Shown: positions 41,833 to 51,893, counted from the first letter of the stretch. The stretch is 64,000 nt of DNA from Clostridia bacterium (GCA_030625885.1 DAOUPZ010000022.1:1-64000), one strand, 5' to 3'. Translations and numbers: made by a program. The notes: generated by a model from the sequence alone, not told the origin.

Positions 41833-43242
41833 CTATTTTACGATCCGATTCCTGCCCTGGTGCTTTGCCTTATATAAGTTATTATCAGCCGTAATAATCA
41901 TCTGATCAATGGTCGTCCCTTTATATTCTGAAACACCCCCGCTGATGGTAATCCGAATATCCTCAAAATGATACGTTTCTACTTTCTTTCTAATCCGTTC
42001 ACAAACTTCATAAGCTTGTTGTAAATCCGTATTTGTAAATATGACCAGAAACTCTTCGCCGCCATATCTTCCGGCGATATCTATACTTCTTATCTCACCG
42101 AGAATCACATGAGCTAATTCTTTTAAAATATAATCTCCTTTTTTATGTCCGTAAGTATCATTGACCCTTTTGAAAAAATCGATATCGAACATACCTATAC
42201 TGACCTGCGCTTGATGCTGTCTTTCAACCTTTTTAATTTCATTATCTAAGAAATCATGAATGGTAATATGATTATATAATCCAGTTAAACCATCTTTCAT
42301 AGATAAATCTTTTAAATGCTGGTTCTTATTTTTTAAGTCATTTTCAAGTACTTTTAAATAAGTAATATCGTTAAAACTCATGATGGTGTTTTTGTGCCGG
42401 TTTTCTCCATCTTTTACACAGGAAATATTCATTAAAATGGTTTTGGTATTTTTTTCGTTTGTATTAATATCTAATTCAATACTTTTTAATGATCCATTGC
42501 CTTGACAGGCCACTAATACATCACAGATTTTTTTATAATTATGAGAAAAAATATCATAAATATTTTTTCCTATTACCGCTTCCTTGTTTAGTCCATGGAT
42601 ATCCTGTGCGGATTGATTATATTCAATGACGTTTTCTTCATGATCCAGAATGATTAACCCTGATGGAATCGCCTCAAAAAGTGTTTCAGTAAAATGATAT
42701 GTTTCTTTCATTTCATTGTTATGAATTAAATTTTCAAAATCGTTCTGAATGGTTTGTCTACATGTTTCAAGGATTTTAATATGTTTATCATTATATTTTC
42801 TTGCTTTAGAATCTAATACACAAATGGTTCCAAACACTTCATGATCCGGCCAGTAAATGGGCATCCCCAGGTAAGAAATCATATCCAACTTAATATCCGG
42901 GTTGTGATCCCAAACTGGGGAATCAAGTGCATTTTCAACTAATAAAGTTTGGTTTTTGCCAACTACGGTTTCACAATATAATCCCAATCCCAACTTTTCT
43001 CCTGCCCCCGTCTGATAGGGGTTCCCCTCTGTCTCACTGGCTAAGAATACTTTAATTTCATCTTTTCCAAGTTCCATAATCAAGGCAGAAGGTACACTTA
43101 AAACATCTGCTAATACATCTAAAATGTTTTGCCATTTTTTTATCAACTGTTCAGTCAACCTGGGCTTAAAATCTGATGTCACATTAATAGTTACCGTTCT
43201 ATTTTCTTCGGCAATTTTTACATTTGCAACGCTCGCTCCCAT
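41833..43242 (-). CDS. GAF-PAS-GGDEF diguanylate cyclase
   Basis: 469 residues from ATG 43242 (SD AAAGGAG at eight bases; the longer frame to 43275 is unsupported). A GAF domain covers about 25-185 (SYLGMPIYWPDHEVFGTICVL), PAS about 190-310 (LFEAIPSGLIILDHEENVIE), and GGDEF the rest (MKDGLTGLYNHITIHDFL, RYGGEEFLVIF). A soluble sensor that makes c-di-GMP. The N-terminal GAF is of the type seen in ligand-sensing phytochrome-like proteins; its ligand is unknown. Confidence 0.9.
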   Translation of the reverse strand: MGASVANVKIAEENRTVTINVTSDFKPRLTEQLIKKWQNILDVLADVLSVPSALIMELGKDEIKVFLASETEGNPYQTGAGEKLGLGLYCETVVGKNQTLLVENALDSPVWDHNPDIKLDMISYLGMPIYWPDHEVFGTICVLDSKARKYNDKHIKILETCRQTIQNDFENLIHNNEMKETYHFTETLFEAIPSGLIILDHEENVIEYNQSAQDIHGLNKEAVIGKNIYDIFSHNYKKICDVLVACQGNGSLKSIELDINTNEKNTKTILMNISCVKDGENRHKNTIMSFNDITYLKVLENDLKNKNQHLKDLSMKDGLTGLYNHITIHDFLDNEIKKVERQHQAQVSIGMFDIDFFKRVNDTYGHKKGDYILKELAHVILGEIRSIDIAGRYGGEEFLVIFTNTDLQQAYEVCERIRKKVETYHFEDIRITISGGVSEYKGTTIDQMIITADNNLYKAKHQGRNRIVK

Positions 43243-43506
43243 AGAATCAGCTCCTTTACCTATGTTCTTCGGCAAAAAATATTATTATCTTAATAAGTTA
43301 AGTAAATATATTTTACTACCTCTAAGTATTATGCCCATACCTTATTTATACCCCATTACAACCATCCTTAAGTACAATTCTCATACTTTATTATATCCCA
43401 TTGGAACCACCCCCGTGATATACTTTGAAAACAAGCAGGAACTTATAGATAATACTCGAAATAATAAATACTTTACAAAAATTTTGTTGAACTAGGAGGC
43501 AATATA

Positions 43507-45537
43507 ATGAAAAAATATCAAGGACGATCTTTTGCCCTGAAAACAATCTTACTCGGTACCATTTTTATTTGTCTTTCCTTTTTGGCTTTACCAACATGGG
43601 CAGCACCTGTTGAGGCACAAGAAGAGCCACTGTTACCGGAATGGACTTTCATGCTCTATTTGGATGCCGATAACAATTTGAATGGCGCGGCATGGAATGA
43701 TCTGGACGAGTTAGAAATGGCCGGAGACAATGAACAGTTGAATGTCGTTGTACTGGTAGATAATTACCGGAGCAATAATAGTGCGTACTTCATTCTAGAC
43801 GGACACGAGATGAAAGAAGTGCTTCCGTTAGGGGAAGTGAATATGGGTGACCCGGCGACGTTGCATAATTTTGTAACCTGGGCTAAGGAAAATTATCCGG
43901 CACAGCATTACGCCCTAGATCTGTGGGATCATGGCGGCGGTTTTTTAAATTGGGGCGAAGAGGTTGAAGGCACCTACGAATCTCAGGATATCTGTTGGGA
44001 TGATACGGATGGTGAAGCTGCCTTAAACATGGGAGAAATCCACACGGCTTTAGCGGGACAGTATTTTGACCTGCTGACCTTTGACGCGTGCTTAATGAAT
44101 CAACTGGAAGTCGCTTATGAGTTCCGGGAGCTTGGCAATGTTTTGCTGGCTGCTCAGGAAACAGTTCCAGGTGAAGGTTTCCCTTACAGGGCTATTTTGA
44201 ATCTCCTCAATGAAAATCCCTCCCTTTCCGCTGAAGATTGGGCAGCCGGTATCATCGATGCCTATATGGATTACTATGGTGATTTAGAAATAGAGAATAT
44301 AACACTTTCCGCTGTAAAACTGGAAAAAATACCGGACATCATGACGCCTTTGAATCAGCTGGCACAACTTTTAAGTGATGCTTTGCCGGACTATTATCAC
44401 GAAATTGGACAGGCAGATCTGGATGTACAGCGATTTGCAGAAGATTCTTATATGGATTTGTATGATTTCACCCTTCAATTGGATGAATATTTAAGCAATG
44501 TGGATATTCCGGGGATTGAAGCAGCCAACCAGGCATTAAGAAATGCGATTGACCAGGCCGTGATTGTCAATGACTATCTGGGTGCCCGGGTAGAAAATGC
44601 CCATGGACTATCCATCTGGAATCTGTACCCCACTTATGATAAAGAGGATTATCAATTTGGAAAGCGGCAGTATGACCGGTTGGCATTTGCGCCGAACAGC
44701 CAGTGGGATGAATACTTGGATACCTTTATGCAACAAGAAGATGAGATCATTTCCGTTCCGGATGCTGCATTGGCTCAAGCAATTCGGGAAGCCTCGAGTT
44801 TAGAAAATGATGCAGGGATCACGCGTTCTCATTTATTTGATATCGATCTTTTTCAATGTAATGGAAAAGCTATTGCGGATTTGCAAGGGTTAGAGGAAGC
44901 CATTTCATTAAATGAGCTGAACCTTTGTGACAATCAGATTCAGGATTTGACACCCCTTGCCAATTTACCGCTATGGAGTTTATACTTATCCGATAATCAG
45001 ATTGAAGATATCTCACCTCTGGCTGATTTAAAATATTTAAGTTGTTTGTATCTGCGTAATAATCATATTACCGATCTTTCAGCACTAAAGGATATGAAAG
45101 TACCTTATCTGCAAATCGTGGATCTGAGAGGCAATCCGCTGGATCTTTCACCGGGATCTCCCACTGTTGAAATTATCCAATTTTTAGAATCACAAGATAT
45201 TGAAGTTCGGTATGATGGCGTTCTACCGCCATCTGGTAATTTTAGCAAGTGGGATACAGAGATGCAAGTTGCAAGGGATCATGCGTTTCATATTGGATTT
45301 AACGAACCCGTAGATACAGCTACCATTAATACTGAAACTATCTTTGTTATGGATGACACCCATAACCCCATCCAGCAAACTGTTTGTCTTGATCCAAAGC
45401 ATGCTGATACCGTAATGATAGCATCACCTGAAGGCGGGTATGTACCGGGACAATATACACTTTATATTAAAGGGATGATGAGTGAGAAGGGTAAGGCGCT
45501 GACCAAAGGGATTTATATGGCGTTCGAGGTCAACTAA
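43507..45537 (+). CDS. Secreted clostripain-family protease with LRR and Ig-like domains
   Basis: 676 residues. Signal peptide (residues 1-32, cut near TWAAP). Residues 45-410 are a peptidase C11 domain: WTFMLYLDADNNLN, DLWDHGGGF (catalytic H) and LTFDACLMNQLEVAYE (catalytic C). Residues 425-560 hold four internalin-type leucine-rich repeats (DNQIQDLTPLANL, DNQIEDISPLADL, NNHITDLSALKDM). A SbsA-type Ig-like domain ends the chain (HAFHIGFNEPVDTATI). Extracellular Arg-type protease with a protein-binding module; no anchor is seen, so release or non-covalent wall binding is likely. Confidence 0.88.
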   Translation: MKKYQGRSFALKTILLGTIFICLSFLALPTWAAPVEAQEEPLLPEWTFMLYLDADNNLNGAAWNDLDELEMAGDNEQLNVVVLVDNYRSNNSAYFILDGHEMKEVLPLGEVNMGDPATLHNFVTWAKENYPAQHYALDLWDHGGGFLNWGEEVEGTYESQDICWDDTDGEAALNMGEIHTALAGQYFDLLTFDACLMNQLEVAYEFRELGNVLLAAQETVPGEGFPYRAILNLLNENPSLSAEDWAAGIIDAYMDYYGDLEIENITLSAVKLEKIPDIMTPLNQLAQLLSDALPDYYHEIGQADLDVQRFAEDSYMDLYDFTLQLDEYLSNVDIPGIEAANQALRNAIDQAVIVNDYLGARVENAHGLSIWNLYPTYDKEDYQFGKRQYDRLAFAPNSQWDEYLDTFMQQEDEIISVPDAALAQAIREASSLENDAGITRSHLFDIDLFQCNGKAIADLQGLEEAISLNELNLCDNQIQDLTPLANLPLWSLYLSDNQIEDISPLADLKYLSCLYLRNNHITDLSALKDMKVPYLQIVDLRGNPLDLSPGSPTVEIIQFLESQDIEVRYDGVLPPSGNFSKWDTEMQVARDHAFHIGFNEPVDTATINTETIFVMDDTHNPIQQTVCLDPKHADTVMIASPEGGYVPGQYTLYIKGMMSEKGKALTKGIYMAFEVN

Positions 45538-45570
45538 CAGTTAACAGTTAAAATATCAAGTGATTAAATA

Positions 45571-45624
45571 ATTAAAAAATAAGATGAGGCTTTTGTTAAC
45601 AAAAGCCTCATCTTATTTTTTAAT
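45571..45624. terminator. 54-bp perfect palindrome, bidirectional terminator
   Basis: Centre GTTAAC at 45595-45600; 27-base arms (GATGAGGCTTTTGTT / AACAAAAGCCTCATC with A/T flanks) match without error. Serves the convergent clostripain and REC-GGDEF genes. Confidence 0.9.
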
Positions 45625-45665
45625 CGTTCCTCGTTCAGCAGCCATAGGCTGCGATCGTTCCTCTT

Positions 45666-46673
45666 TTAGCCTTCTTCACTCACTACAATGGTATTTCTCC
45701 CATTGCTTTTCGCTTGATAAAGCGCTTGATCGGCAAGTTCCAGCAACATTTGCGGGCTCATATTTTTCTGCGGCCGTATTGTTGCAATCCCCATACTAAC
45801 GGTTACATACTCCGCAACGGGGGAACCTTCATGATAAATACCGAGGTGTTTAATATGATCTTGTAATGATTCAGCGGCTTCTAAAGCCTCTGCTTTCTCT
45901 GTTTCCGGTAAAACCATGATAAATTCTTTGCCGCCATAACGGGCCACAAATTTCATCGTATTTCTGACGGACTCCGCAAAGATTTTTGCAATCCTTACTA
46001 GACAATGATCGCCGACTAGATGACCATATTGATCATTATAGTTCTTGAACAAATCAACATCCATCATAATAGCAGAAATGGGTGCTCGTTTACTCCCGCA
46101 AAGCTGCCATTTCAAATGATATAATTTATCAAAACCACGGCGGTTATAGATGTCCGTTAATCCGTCTATAAACGAAAGCTGCTCTAATTTGCGATTTGAT
46201 TCTTCTAATTCCTGCTTCACTTCTTCCAATTCTTTCACTTTTTCTTCTAAAATAAACGCCTGCTGTTTTAGAAGTGCTTTCTGCCTGTAGATATCAAGAA
46301 AAATCCTTACTTTACTGACTAATACAATGGTTTGTTTAATGGGCTTAAAGATATAGTCAATGGCACCCGTTTCATAACCTTTAAACACATATTCCCTTTC
46401 ATTATTGATTGCCGTGATAAAAATGATAGGAATATCTCGCGTTTTTTCGCTTCCTTTCATCAGCTCTACCACTTCAAAACCGTTGATTTCCGGCATTTGA
46501 ACATCCATGAGAACCAGGGCAAAATCATGCTCCAGCATTAAACCCAATGCCTCGTTCCCCGATAAAGCATGATAAATGTTGAGCTCCAACACCTCTAAAA
46601 CATGTTTAAAGGCAATGATATTTTCCATTTTGTCATCTACAATCAGTATGTTAAATCGCTCATTTTCTTCCAT
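45666..46673 (-). CDS. Response regulator with degenerate GGDEF domain
   Basis: 335 residues: receiver domain 1-125 (ILIVDD, LVLMDVQMPEINGFEV with phosphoacceptor D, FITA, KPI), a coiled linker (EEKVKELEEVKQELEESNRK) and a GGDEF domain (FIDGLTDIYNRRGFDKLY). The signature loop reads RYGGKEFIMVL, with Lys in place of Asp/Glu at position three, so cyclase activity may be weak or lost. Last gene of the HK-CheR-CheB-REC operon, two bases after cheB. Confidence 0.9.
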   Translation of the reverse strand: MEENERFNILIVDDKMENIIAFKHVLEVLELNIYHALSGNEALGLMLEHDFALVLMDVQMPEINGFEVVELMKGSEKTRDIPIIFITAINNEREYVFKGYETGAIDYIFKPIKQTIVLVSKVRIFLDIYRQKALLKQQAFILEEKVKELEEVKQELEESNRKLEQLSFIDGLTDIYNRRGFDKLYHLKWQLCGSKRAPISAIMMDVDLFKNYNDQYGHLVGDHCLVRIAKIFAESVRNTMKFVARYGGKEFIMVLPETEKAEALEAAESLQDHIKHLGIYHEGSPVAEYVTVSMGIATIRPQKNMSPQMLLELADQALYQAKSNGRNTIVVSEEG

Positions 46674-46674
46674 A

Positions 46675-47247
46675 TTAACGCACTCCCTCGATTAACTGCT
46701 TTAAAAACGATCCTATTTCCTCCAAAGGTAACCGATAATCAACATCCACTGCCTGAAGTGCTGTTGTGGGCATTTCGGTAAATTCCGCAGTTTGCGGGTC
46801 CTGAACAATCGTCAACCCGCCATATGCCTTTATTTTTTTTAAACCTTGGCTCCCATCATGATTGGCACCCGTTAAAATCACCCCGATCAGCTGATGGGTA
46901 TAGACTTCACTGGCCGTTTCAAATAAAGTATCAATAGAAGGCCGGGCATAATTGTAAGGCTCATCGATTGTCAGGGAAAATGTTTCATCATCCTCTATCA
47001 AAAGATGATAATTGGGCGGCGCAAAGTATACGTTCCCGCAAACGATTTTTTCTTTCTCATCTGCCTCTTTGACGTTTATGGCACAATTGTCGTTCAAATA
47101 CTGTACCATATAATGTTCAGACCGGGGCGAGACATGTTGTACCACAATGACTGCAACGTTAAAATCGACCGGCAATACCGACAAAAGCATACGTAATGCC
47201 GTCATGCCCCCTGCAGAAGCACCGATTACAATCACCTTATAGCCCAT
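46675..47247 (-). CDS. CheB-type methylesterase domain protein
   Basis: 190 residues from ATG 47247 (SD GGAGGGG). It is a bare CheB catalytic domain: IGASAGGMTALRMLL (nucleophile S), VVQHVSPRSEHYMVQYL (H) and GVILTGANHDGSQGLKKI (D). The usual receiver domain is absent. With CheR and a hybrid kinase next door it is likely part of a non-chemotaxis module in which methyl-type signalling components serve a stress or development pathway. Confidence 0.88.
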   Translation of the reverse strand: MGYKVIVIGASAGGMTALRMLLSVLPVDFNVAVIVVQHVSPRSEHYMVQYLNDNCAINVKEADEKEKIVCGNVYFAPPNYHLLIEDDETFSLTIDEPYNYARPSIDTLFETASEVYTHQLIGVILTGANHDGSQGLKKIKAYGGLTIVQDPQTAEFTEMPTTALQAVDVDYRLPLEEIGSFLKQLIEGVR

Positions 47248-47284
47248 AGAATCCCCTCCGTGAGAAAAACGGCTTTGCCGCCTT

Positions 47285-47316
47285 TCAGCAGGTAGCAAAC
47301 AGCAGGTAGCAGGTAG
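47285..47316. repeat. CAGGTAG-type repeat, copy 5
   Basis: CAGCAGGTAGCAAACAGCAG then GTAGCAGGTAG in the spacer between cheR and cheB. Confidence 0.65.
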
Positions 47317-47351
47317 GGAAAAATTAAAACCATGCCTCAGCTCAACCGTTT

Positions 47352-48194
47352 CTAATAATATTTCTTTCTAAATACTTTTTCCTTGTCTCCCACCGTTTCA
47401 AAATCTGCACCACATTCGCAGAAAGTCAGGTTCTCTTTAGAGCCTAGGGCCAAAATCCCTCCCGGGCAAAGACTATCCGAAAATAATTTGATGACCTGAT
47501 CCTGCAGGGGGTTGGTAAAATAAATGAGCACATTACGGCAAACAATCATGTTGATTTCGCCAAATACACTATCCGTGACCAGATTGTGATTGGCAAAAAC
47601 GATCTTTTCTTTAAGGGATGCATCCATAATGACCGATTCATATTTTGCCGTATAATAATCCGCTAAGGAATAGTGCCCCCCGCTTTCCTGGTAATTGCTC
47701 ATGTAGTCCCTAATATATTTGAGGGGGTAAATGCCGTCTATTGCTTTTTGTAGTACCCTGTCATTAAAATCAGTGGCAAAAATCTGACATCTTTCATAGA
47801 GTCCTTCTTCTTTGAGCATAATGGCCATGGAATAAACTTCCTCACCCGTTGAGCAGCCGGCATGCCAAATTTTTATGAAAGGATACGTCTTGAGGACAGG
47901 AATAATTTCCTGGCGAATAAATTTGTAAAAGTATGGGTCACGAAACATTTCTGTGACATTAATCGATAAATCACTTAGTAATACTTGAAAAAATGATTGC
48001 TCATAAATCATTCGATGCTGCATTTCCGCAAGACTTTTGAACCCTTCCTGCTTATAGCGATTCATAATCCGGCGTTTGATATGCGCTTGAGAATAGTCTC
48101 TAAAATCATAGCCGTATTTCAAGAAAATAGCTTCAAGCAAAAGCTGGATCTCAATGTTTTCATTTTCTATGCAGGATAATAACCCAGGGTTCAT
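47352..48194 (-). CDS. CheR-type methyltransferase
   Basis: 280 residues from ATG 48194, whose ATGA overlaps the kinase stop. N-terminal helical CheR_N (KYGYDFRDYSQAHIKRRI) and SAM-binding domain (IKIWHAGCSTGEEVYSMAI, ATDFNDRVLQKA, IVCRNVLIYF). No TPR tail or receptor-tethering motif seen. Works with the CheB-like and hybrid kinase neighbours. Confidence 0.9.
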   Translation of the reverse strand: MNPGLLSCIENENIEIQLLLEAIFLKYGYDFRDYSQAHIKRRIMNRYKQEGFKSLAEMQHRMIYEQSFFQVLLSDLSINVTEMFRDPYFYKFIRQEIIPVLKTYPFIKIWHAGCSTGEEVYSMAIMLKEEGLYERCQIFATDFNDRVLQKAIDGIYPLKYIRDYMSNYQESGGHYSLADYYTAKYESVIMDASLKEKIVFANHNLVTDSVFGEINMIVCRNVLIYFTNPLQDQVIKLFSDSLCPGGILALGSKENLTFCECGADFETVGDKEKVFRKKYY

Positions 48195-51100
48195 TGATAT
48201 AACCACACCCTTAACTGAGAGAGTAATTTGTTCACATCAATCGGTTTCGGCAGATAATCACTGGCTCCCGCTTCCATACACTTCATTTTATCATCTTTCA
48301 TCGCCTTGGCGGTTAAAGCAATAATTGGCAGTTTGCGCCACTTTTCCTGTTTGCGAATCTGCCGCATGGTTTCATAACCATCCATCTCCGGCATCATAAT
48401 ATCCATAATCACTAAACCCACATCATGATGATTGGCAAGCTGCTCTAATCCTTGCTTCCCATTCCGGCCGGCAATAACGTTCATCCCTTTTTCCTCCAAA
48501 ATGCTGGATAAGGAAAAAACGTTGCGCATATCGTCATCTACAATCAAAATCTTCTTATCTTTGAGAATGGCTTCCTCATCGCACCTCACTCTAATCTGCT
48601 GCGCCGGCGTGTTATTCATACTGATATGATGTAAAAACAGTGTGGTTTCCGCCTTCAGCCTTTCATGAGAACGTTCTCCTTTGATAATAATGCTATTGAC
48701 TTGCTGTTTCAATTCAGCCTCTTCCTCCACTGAAAGTGCTTTACCCGTGTAAACAATAATGGGAAGATCAGCAATGCTTTGATCCTTTTTAATCTTATCC
48801 AGCAATTCAAATCCCGAAATATCCTGCAGCCCCAAATCAAGAATCAGACCATCAAAAGATTGGCTTTTTAATAATTGATAGCCTTCTTCTGCTGTTGCTG
48901 CTGCAGTCGTTTCTACTCCGTCATGATTCAACCATGATATCATACTTTTTCTCTGGATATCATCATCTTCAATAATCAATAGTTTTTTAACTTTTTGAGT
49001 CATACGATCTTCAAGGTTTTCCAAAGCCTCACTTAACTTTTCCATATTGACCGGTTTGGTCAAATAGCCAACGGCCCCCATTTTCTGCGCCTGATCCGTC
49101 TTCTCAAATGCAGAGATAAAATGCACTGGTATATCACGGGTTACCGCGTTGTCTTTTAACCGTTTCATGACTTCCCACCCGTCGATCCCTGGCAAGCCAA
49201 TGTCTAAGATAATCCCGTTGGGATGATATTCTTCTGCTAATGTCAATCCTTTCTCCCCATTTTCTGCATGTATGGCCTTAAACCCTTTTTCTTGTGCCAG
49301 TTCCAATACGACACGGGAAAAATGGGGGTCATCGTCAATAATCAGCAGTGTTTTATCGTCTTCTCCACTTTCATTCATCGCATCATCTATCACTTTTTCA
49401 ACAACCGTTGCTGCCGTCTCGCTCATGGTATGTGTTTGCTCTGGTAATGCAGGTGTTATGTCATTTTCCTGTACCGGCAAATAAAGGGTAAATGTCGTCC
49501 CTTTGCCCGGGCAGCTTTCCATTTTTATTTCACCTTGAAGCATTTTAGCCAACTCCCGGCAAATGGAAAGTCCCAGGCCGGTACCGCCGTATTTTCTGCT
49601 GGTTGTCCCATCGGCTTGCTGGAAGGCTTCGAATATCACTTGATGTTTATCCTGATCAATCCCAATACCTGTATCGGTGACGCTGATGGCTACCGTTTCA
49701 GTCCCATGACGTGCGCCATGGGATTCACCGGGATGAATACGAACTGTTACGCCGCCATCATGTGTAAACTTGATGGCATTGGAAAGCAAGTTTCTCAGAA
49801 TTTGCTGCAATTTCTGCGGATCAGAGCGAAGCGGCGGCAATGCATCCGCTGCTTGAATATCAAAACTTAAGTTTTTATCCTCTGCCTGCTGCCGGAACAT
49901 ATGTTCCAGATTAGCCGTCAGTTCGCCAAAATCAATTGTTTCCATTTGTACGGCCATTTTCCCCGATTCAATTTTAGAAAGATCGAGGATATCATTGATC
50001 AGCAGCAACAGATCTGTGCCTGACGAATGAATGGTCTTCGCAAATTCCTGCTGCTTGTCCGTCAAGTTATCTTCCTTATTGTCTTCAAGCAATTGGGATA
50101 AGATTAAAATACTATTCAGCGGCGTACGCAGTTCGTGAGACATATTGGCCAGAAATTCAGATTTGTACCGGCTGGCTACTTCCAGGTCACTGGCTTTCTG
50201 TTGAAGTGCCTGTTGTCCCTTAATAATGGCCGTATTTTTCTGCTCGATGTCATTCTTCTGTATTTCCAGGTCATGCGTCCGTTCCTCTAGTTCTTCATTC
50301 ATGACCCTTAATTCTTCCTGCTGTGTCTGCAGCTGTACTTCAGATGTGCGCAATGCCTGCGTCTGCGCTTCCAGTTCCTCGTTGGTCTGACGTAATTCCT
50401 CTTGCTGTACTTGCAATTCTTCCGCTTGCGCCTGCGTTTCCGCAAGCAATTTCTCCATATTGGAACGGGCCTTAGCAGAATGAATCGTAATCCCAATCAC
50501 TTCCGCGATATCAGAAAGAAATTCCAGTTGCAGATCGGTTAAGGTATTAAACATGCCCAATTCCACAACGGCTTCAACCTTTTCATGATAAACACACGGC
50601 ATCACGACAATATGGCCCGGTTTTGCTTCTCCCAAACCGGATTGAATCACCATGTAATCATCAGGAACCCGGGCAATCTGGATGATCTGTTTCTCTAAAG
50701 CCGCCTGACCGACAAGCCCTTCACCGATCCGAAATTCATTGGAAAGGCTTTTTCGTCGGGTATAAGCATAACTGGCTGCCATTTTTAAGGTTGTTTCATC
50801 TTCCATCATATAAACGGCACCAATTTGTGCCTCTAAATATTCCGCAACAAATGTGATGACCTGCCCGCATATTGTGACCAGCTCTGTTTCCCCTCGAAGC
50901 GCTTCGCTGAATTGTACTTTCCCATTTTTGAGCCAATTTTGCTGTTCATGGATTAAAGCCGCATGGGATAGTTCTTCAATCATCCGATTGACCGAGCGTG
51001 CTAGAAGATCCTTGTCACTTTTTACGTTCATTTTTTGGGTTAAATCACCATCAGCAACTGCGCCTGCCACTGCGGCAGCACGTTTTAAAGTCAGAATCAT

Positions 51101-51640
51101 ATCATTAAGGGCGTGACCTACCCGATCATTGTCACCCTGTACGTCTACTTCAATATTATAATCGCCTCTAGCAATCAAATGGGTACATTCAATTTTTCGG
51201 CTTAAACTCATAATCATCCTGTCTATTTCAGTTGCGAGGATGTTCTCGGAGGTCAATACGGTCAGCGGTTTTTTAAAATCCCCATCACCTATAGCAGAAA
51301 TGATTTCTTTCGATTCCTGCAAGGTACAAGCCACTTTCGCCAAATCAGCCTCGATCCCCCCGCTTTCCGTCATATGGGTTAATGTGCTTGCATTATATTT
51401 AGAATTGCCGCTGGATACCTCATGCAGCCTTTCTTCAAGCGTTTTCACCGGTTCGGTTATATATCGTACCATTGCAACCGAACTTACAAAGATAATACCT
51501 GCCAATCCCCAAAACAGAGGATGGGTCAAAAACGATTTTTCCATTAAAAATGCCAGTATAAACATGGGTAAGAGCGTTAACAATGTAACCCCTGTCAAAA
51601 CCCGCCTGCTAAAATCGCTGTATCGATTATACCTGCTCAT
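48191..51640 (-). CDS. Hybrid histidine kinase with three receiver domains
   Basis: 1149 residues. Two N-terminal membrane segments (about 14-32 and 37-56), HAMP-like repeats to about 225, GAF (about 255-395), a long coiled coil (LLAETQAQAEELQVQQEELR and following), HisKA (FLANMSHELRTPLNS), HATPase (NLLSNAIKF, DTGIGI, GGTGLGLSI), then three receivers (LLIIDDDPHF, LLIIEDDDIQ, ILIVDDDMRN). This architecture is common in stress and developmental phosphorelays. First gene of a four-gene operon with CheR, CheB and REC-GGDEF proteins. Confidence 0.92.
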   Translation of the reverse strand: MSRYNRYSDFSRRVLTGVTLLTLLPMFILAFLMEKSFLTHPLFWGLAGIIFVSSVAMVRYITEPVKTLEERLHEVSSGNSKYNASTLTHMTESGGIEADLAKVACTLQESKEIISAIGDGDFKKPLTVLTSENILATEIDRMIMSLSRKIECTHLIARGDYNIEVDVQGDNDRVGHALNDMILTLKRAAAVAGAVADGDLTQKMNVKSDKDLLARSVNRMIEELSHAALIHEQQNWLKNGKVQFSEALRGETELVTICGQVITFVAEYLEAQIGAVYMMEDETTLKMAASYAYTRRKSLSNEFRIGEGLVGQAALEKQIIQIARVPDDYMVIQSGLGEAKPGHIVVMPCVYHEKVEAVVELGMFNTLTDLQLEFLSDIAEVIGITIHSAKARSNMEKLLAETQAQAEELQVQQEELRQTNEELEAQTQALRTSEVQLQTQQEELRVMNEELEERTHDLEIQKNDIEQKNTAIIKGQQALQQKASDLEVASRYKSEFLANMSHELRTPLNSILILSQLLEDNKEDNLTDKQQEFAKTIHSSGTDLLLLINDILDLSKIESGKMAVQMETIDFGELTANLEHMFRQQAEDKNLSFDIQAADALPPLRSDPQKLQQILRNLLSNAIKFTHDGGVTVRIHPGESHGARHGTETVAISVTDTGIGIDQDKHQVIFEAFQQADGTTSRKYGGTGLGLSICRELAKMLQGEIKMESCPGKGTTFTLYLPVQENDITPALPEQTHTMSETAATVVEKVIDDAMNESGEDDKTLLIIDDDPHFSRVVLELAQEKGFKAIHAENGEKGLTLAEEYHPNGIILDIGLPGIDGWEVMKRLKDNAVTRDIPVHFISAFEKTDQAQKMGAVGYLTKPVNMEKLSEALENLEDRMTQKVKKLLIIEDDDIQRKSMISWLNHDGVETTAAATAEEGYQLLKSQSFDGLILDLGLQDISGFELLDKIKKDQSIADLPIIVYTGKALSVEEEAELKQQVNSIIIKGERSHERLKAETTLFLHHISMNNTPAQQIRVRCDEEAILKDKKILIVDDDMRNVFSLSSILEEKGMNVIAGRNGKQGLEQLANHHDVGLVIMDIMMPEMDGYETMRQIRKQEKWRKLPIIALTAKAMKDDKMKCMEAGASDYLPKPIDVNKLLSQLRVWLYQ

Positions 51641-51841
51641 CTTTCATTCACTCCTCATTCTTTAGACATCATGTGAGAAAACCCCCTTTGGGGTCTTTCG
51701 GCTAAAAGCTAAAAGCGGAAAGCTCAAAGCTATAAAAAACATTCATTAATATACATTCTTTAAAAAATAGAAAAATCCTGTATGAAAAAATCCTTAAGCA
51801 TGAAAACATGGACAATTATTAACACCTTCAAAATCCTTTAC

Positions 51842-51893
51842 AAATAAAAAATGAGTCAACGGGAATCGATTCCCGCTGGCTCATTTTTTATTT
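51842..51893. terminator. Bidirectional terminator
   Basis: AAATGAGTCAACGGGAATC / GATTCCCGCTGGCTCATTT with A and T flanks. It overlaps the stop of the first small peptide gene and isolates the peptide genes from the kinase operon downstream. Confidence 0.85.

Noticed and set aside
45571-45624. 54-bp palindrome as an origin or attachment site
   Set aside because: It lies between two convergent genes with A and T flanks, which is adequately explained as a bidirectional terminator.
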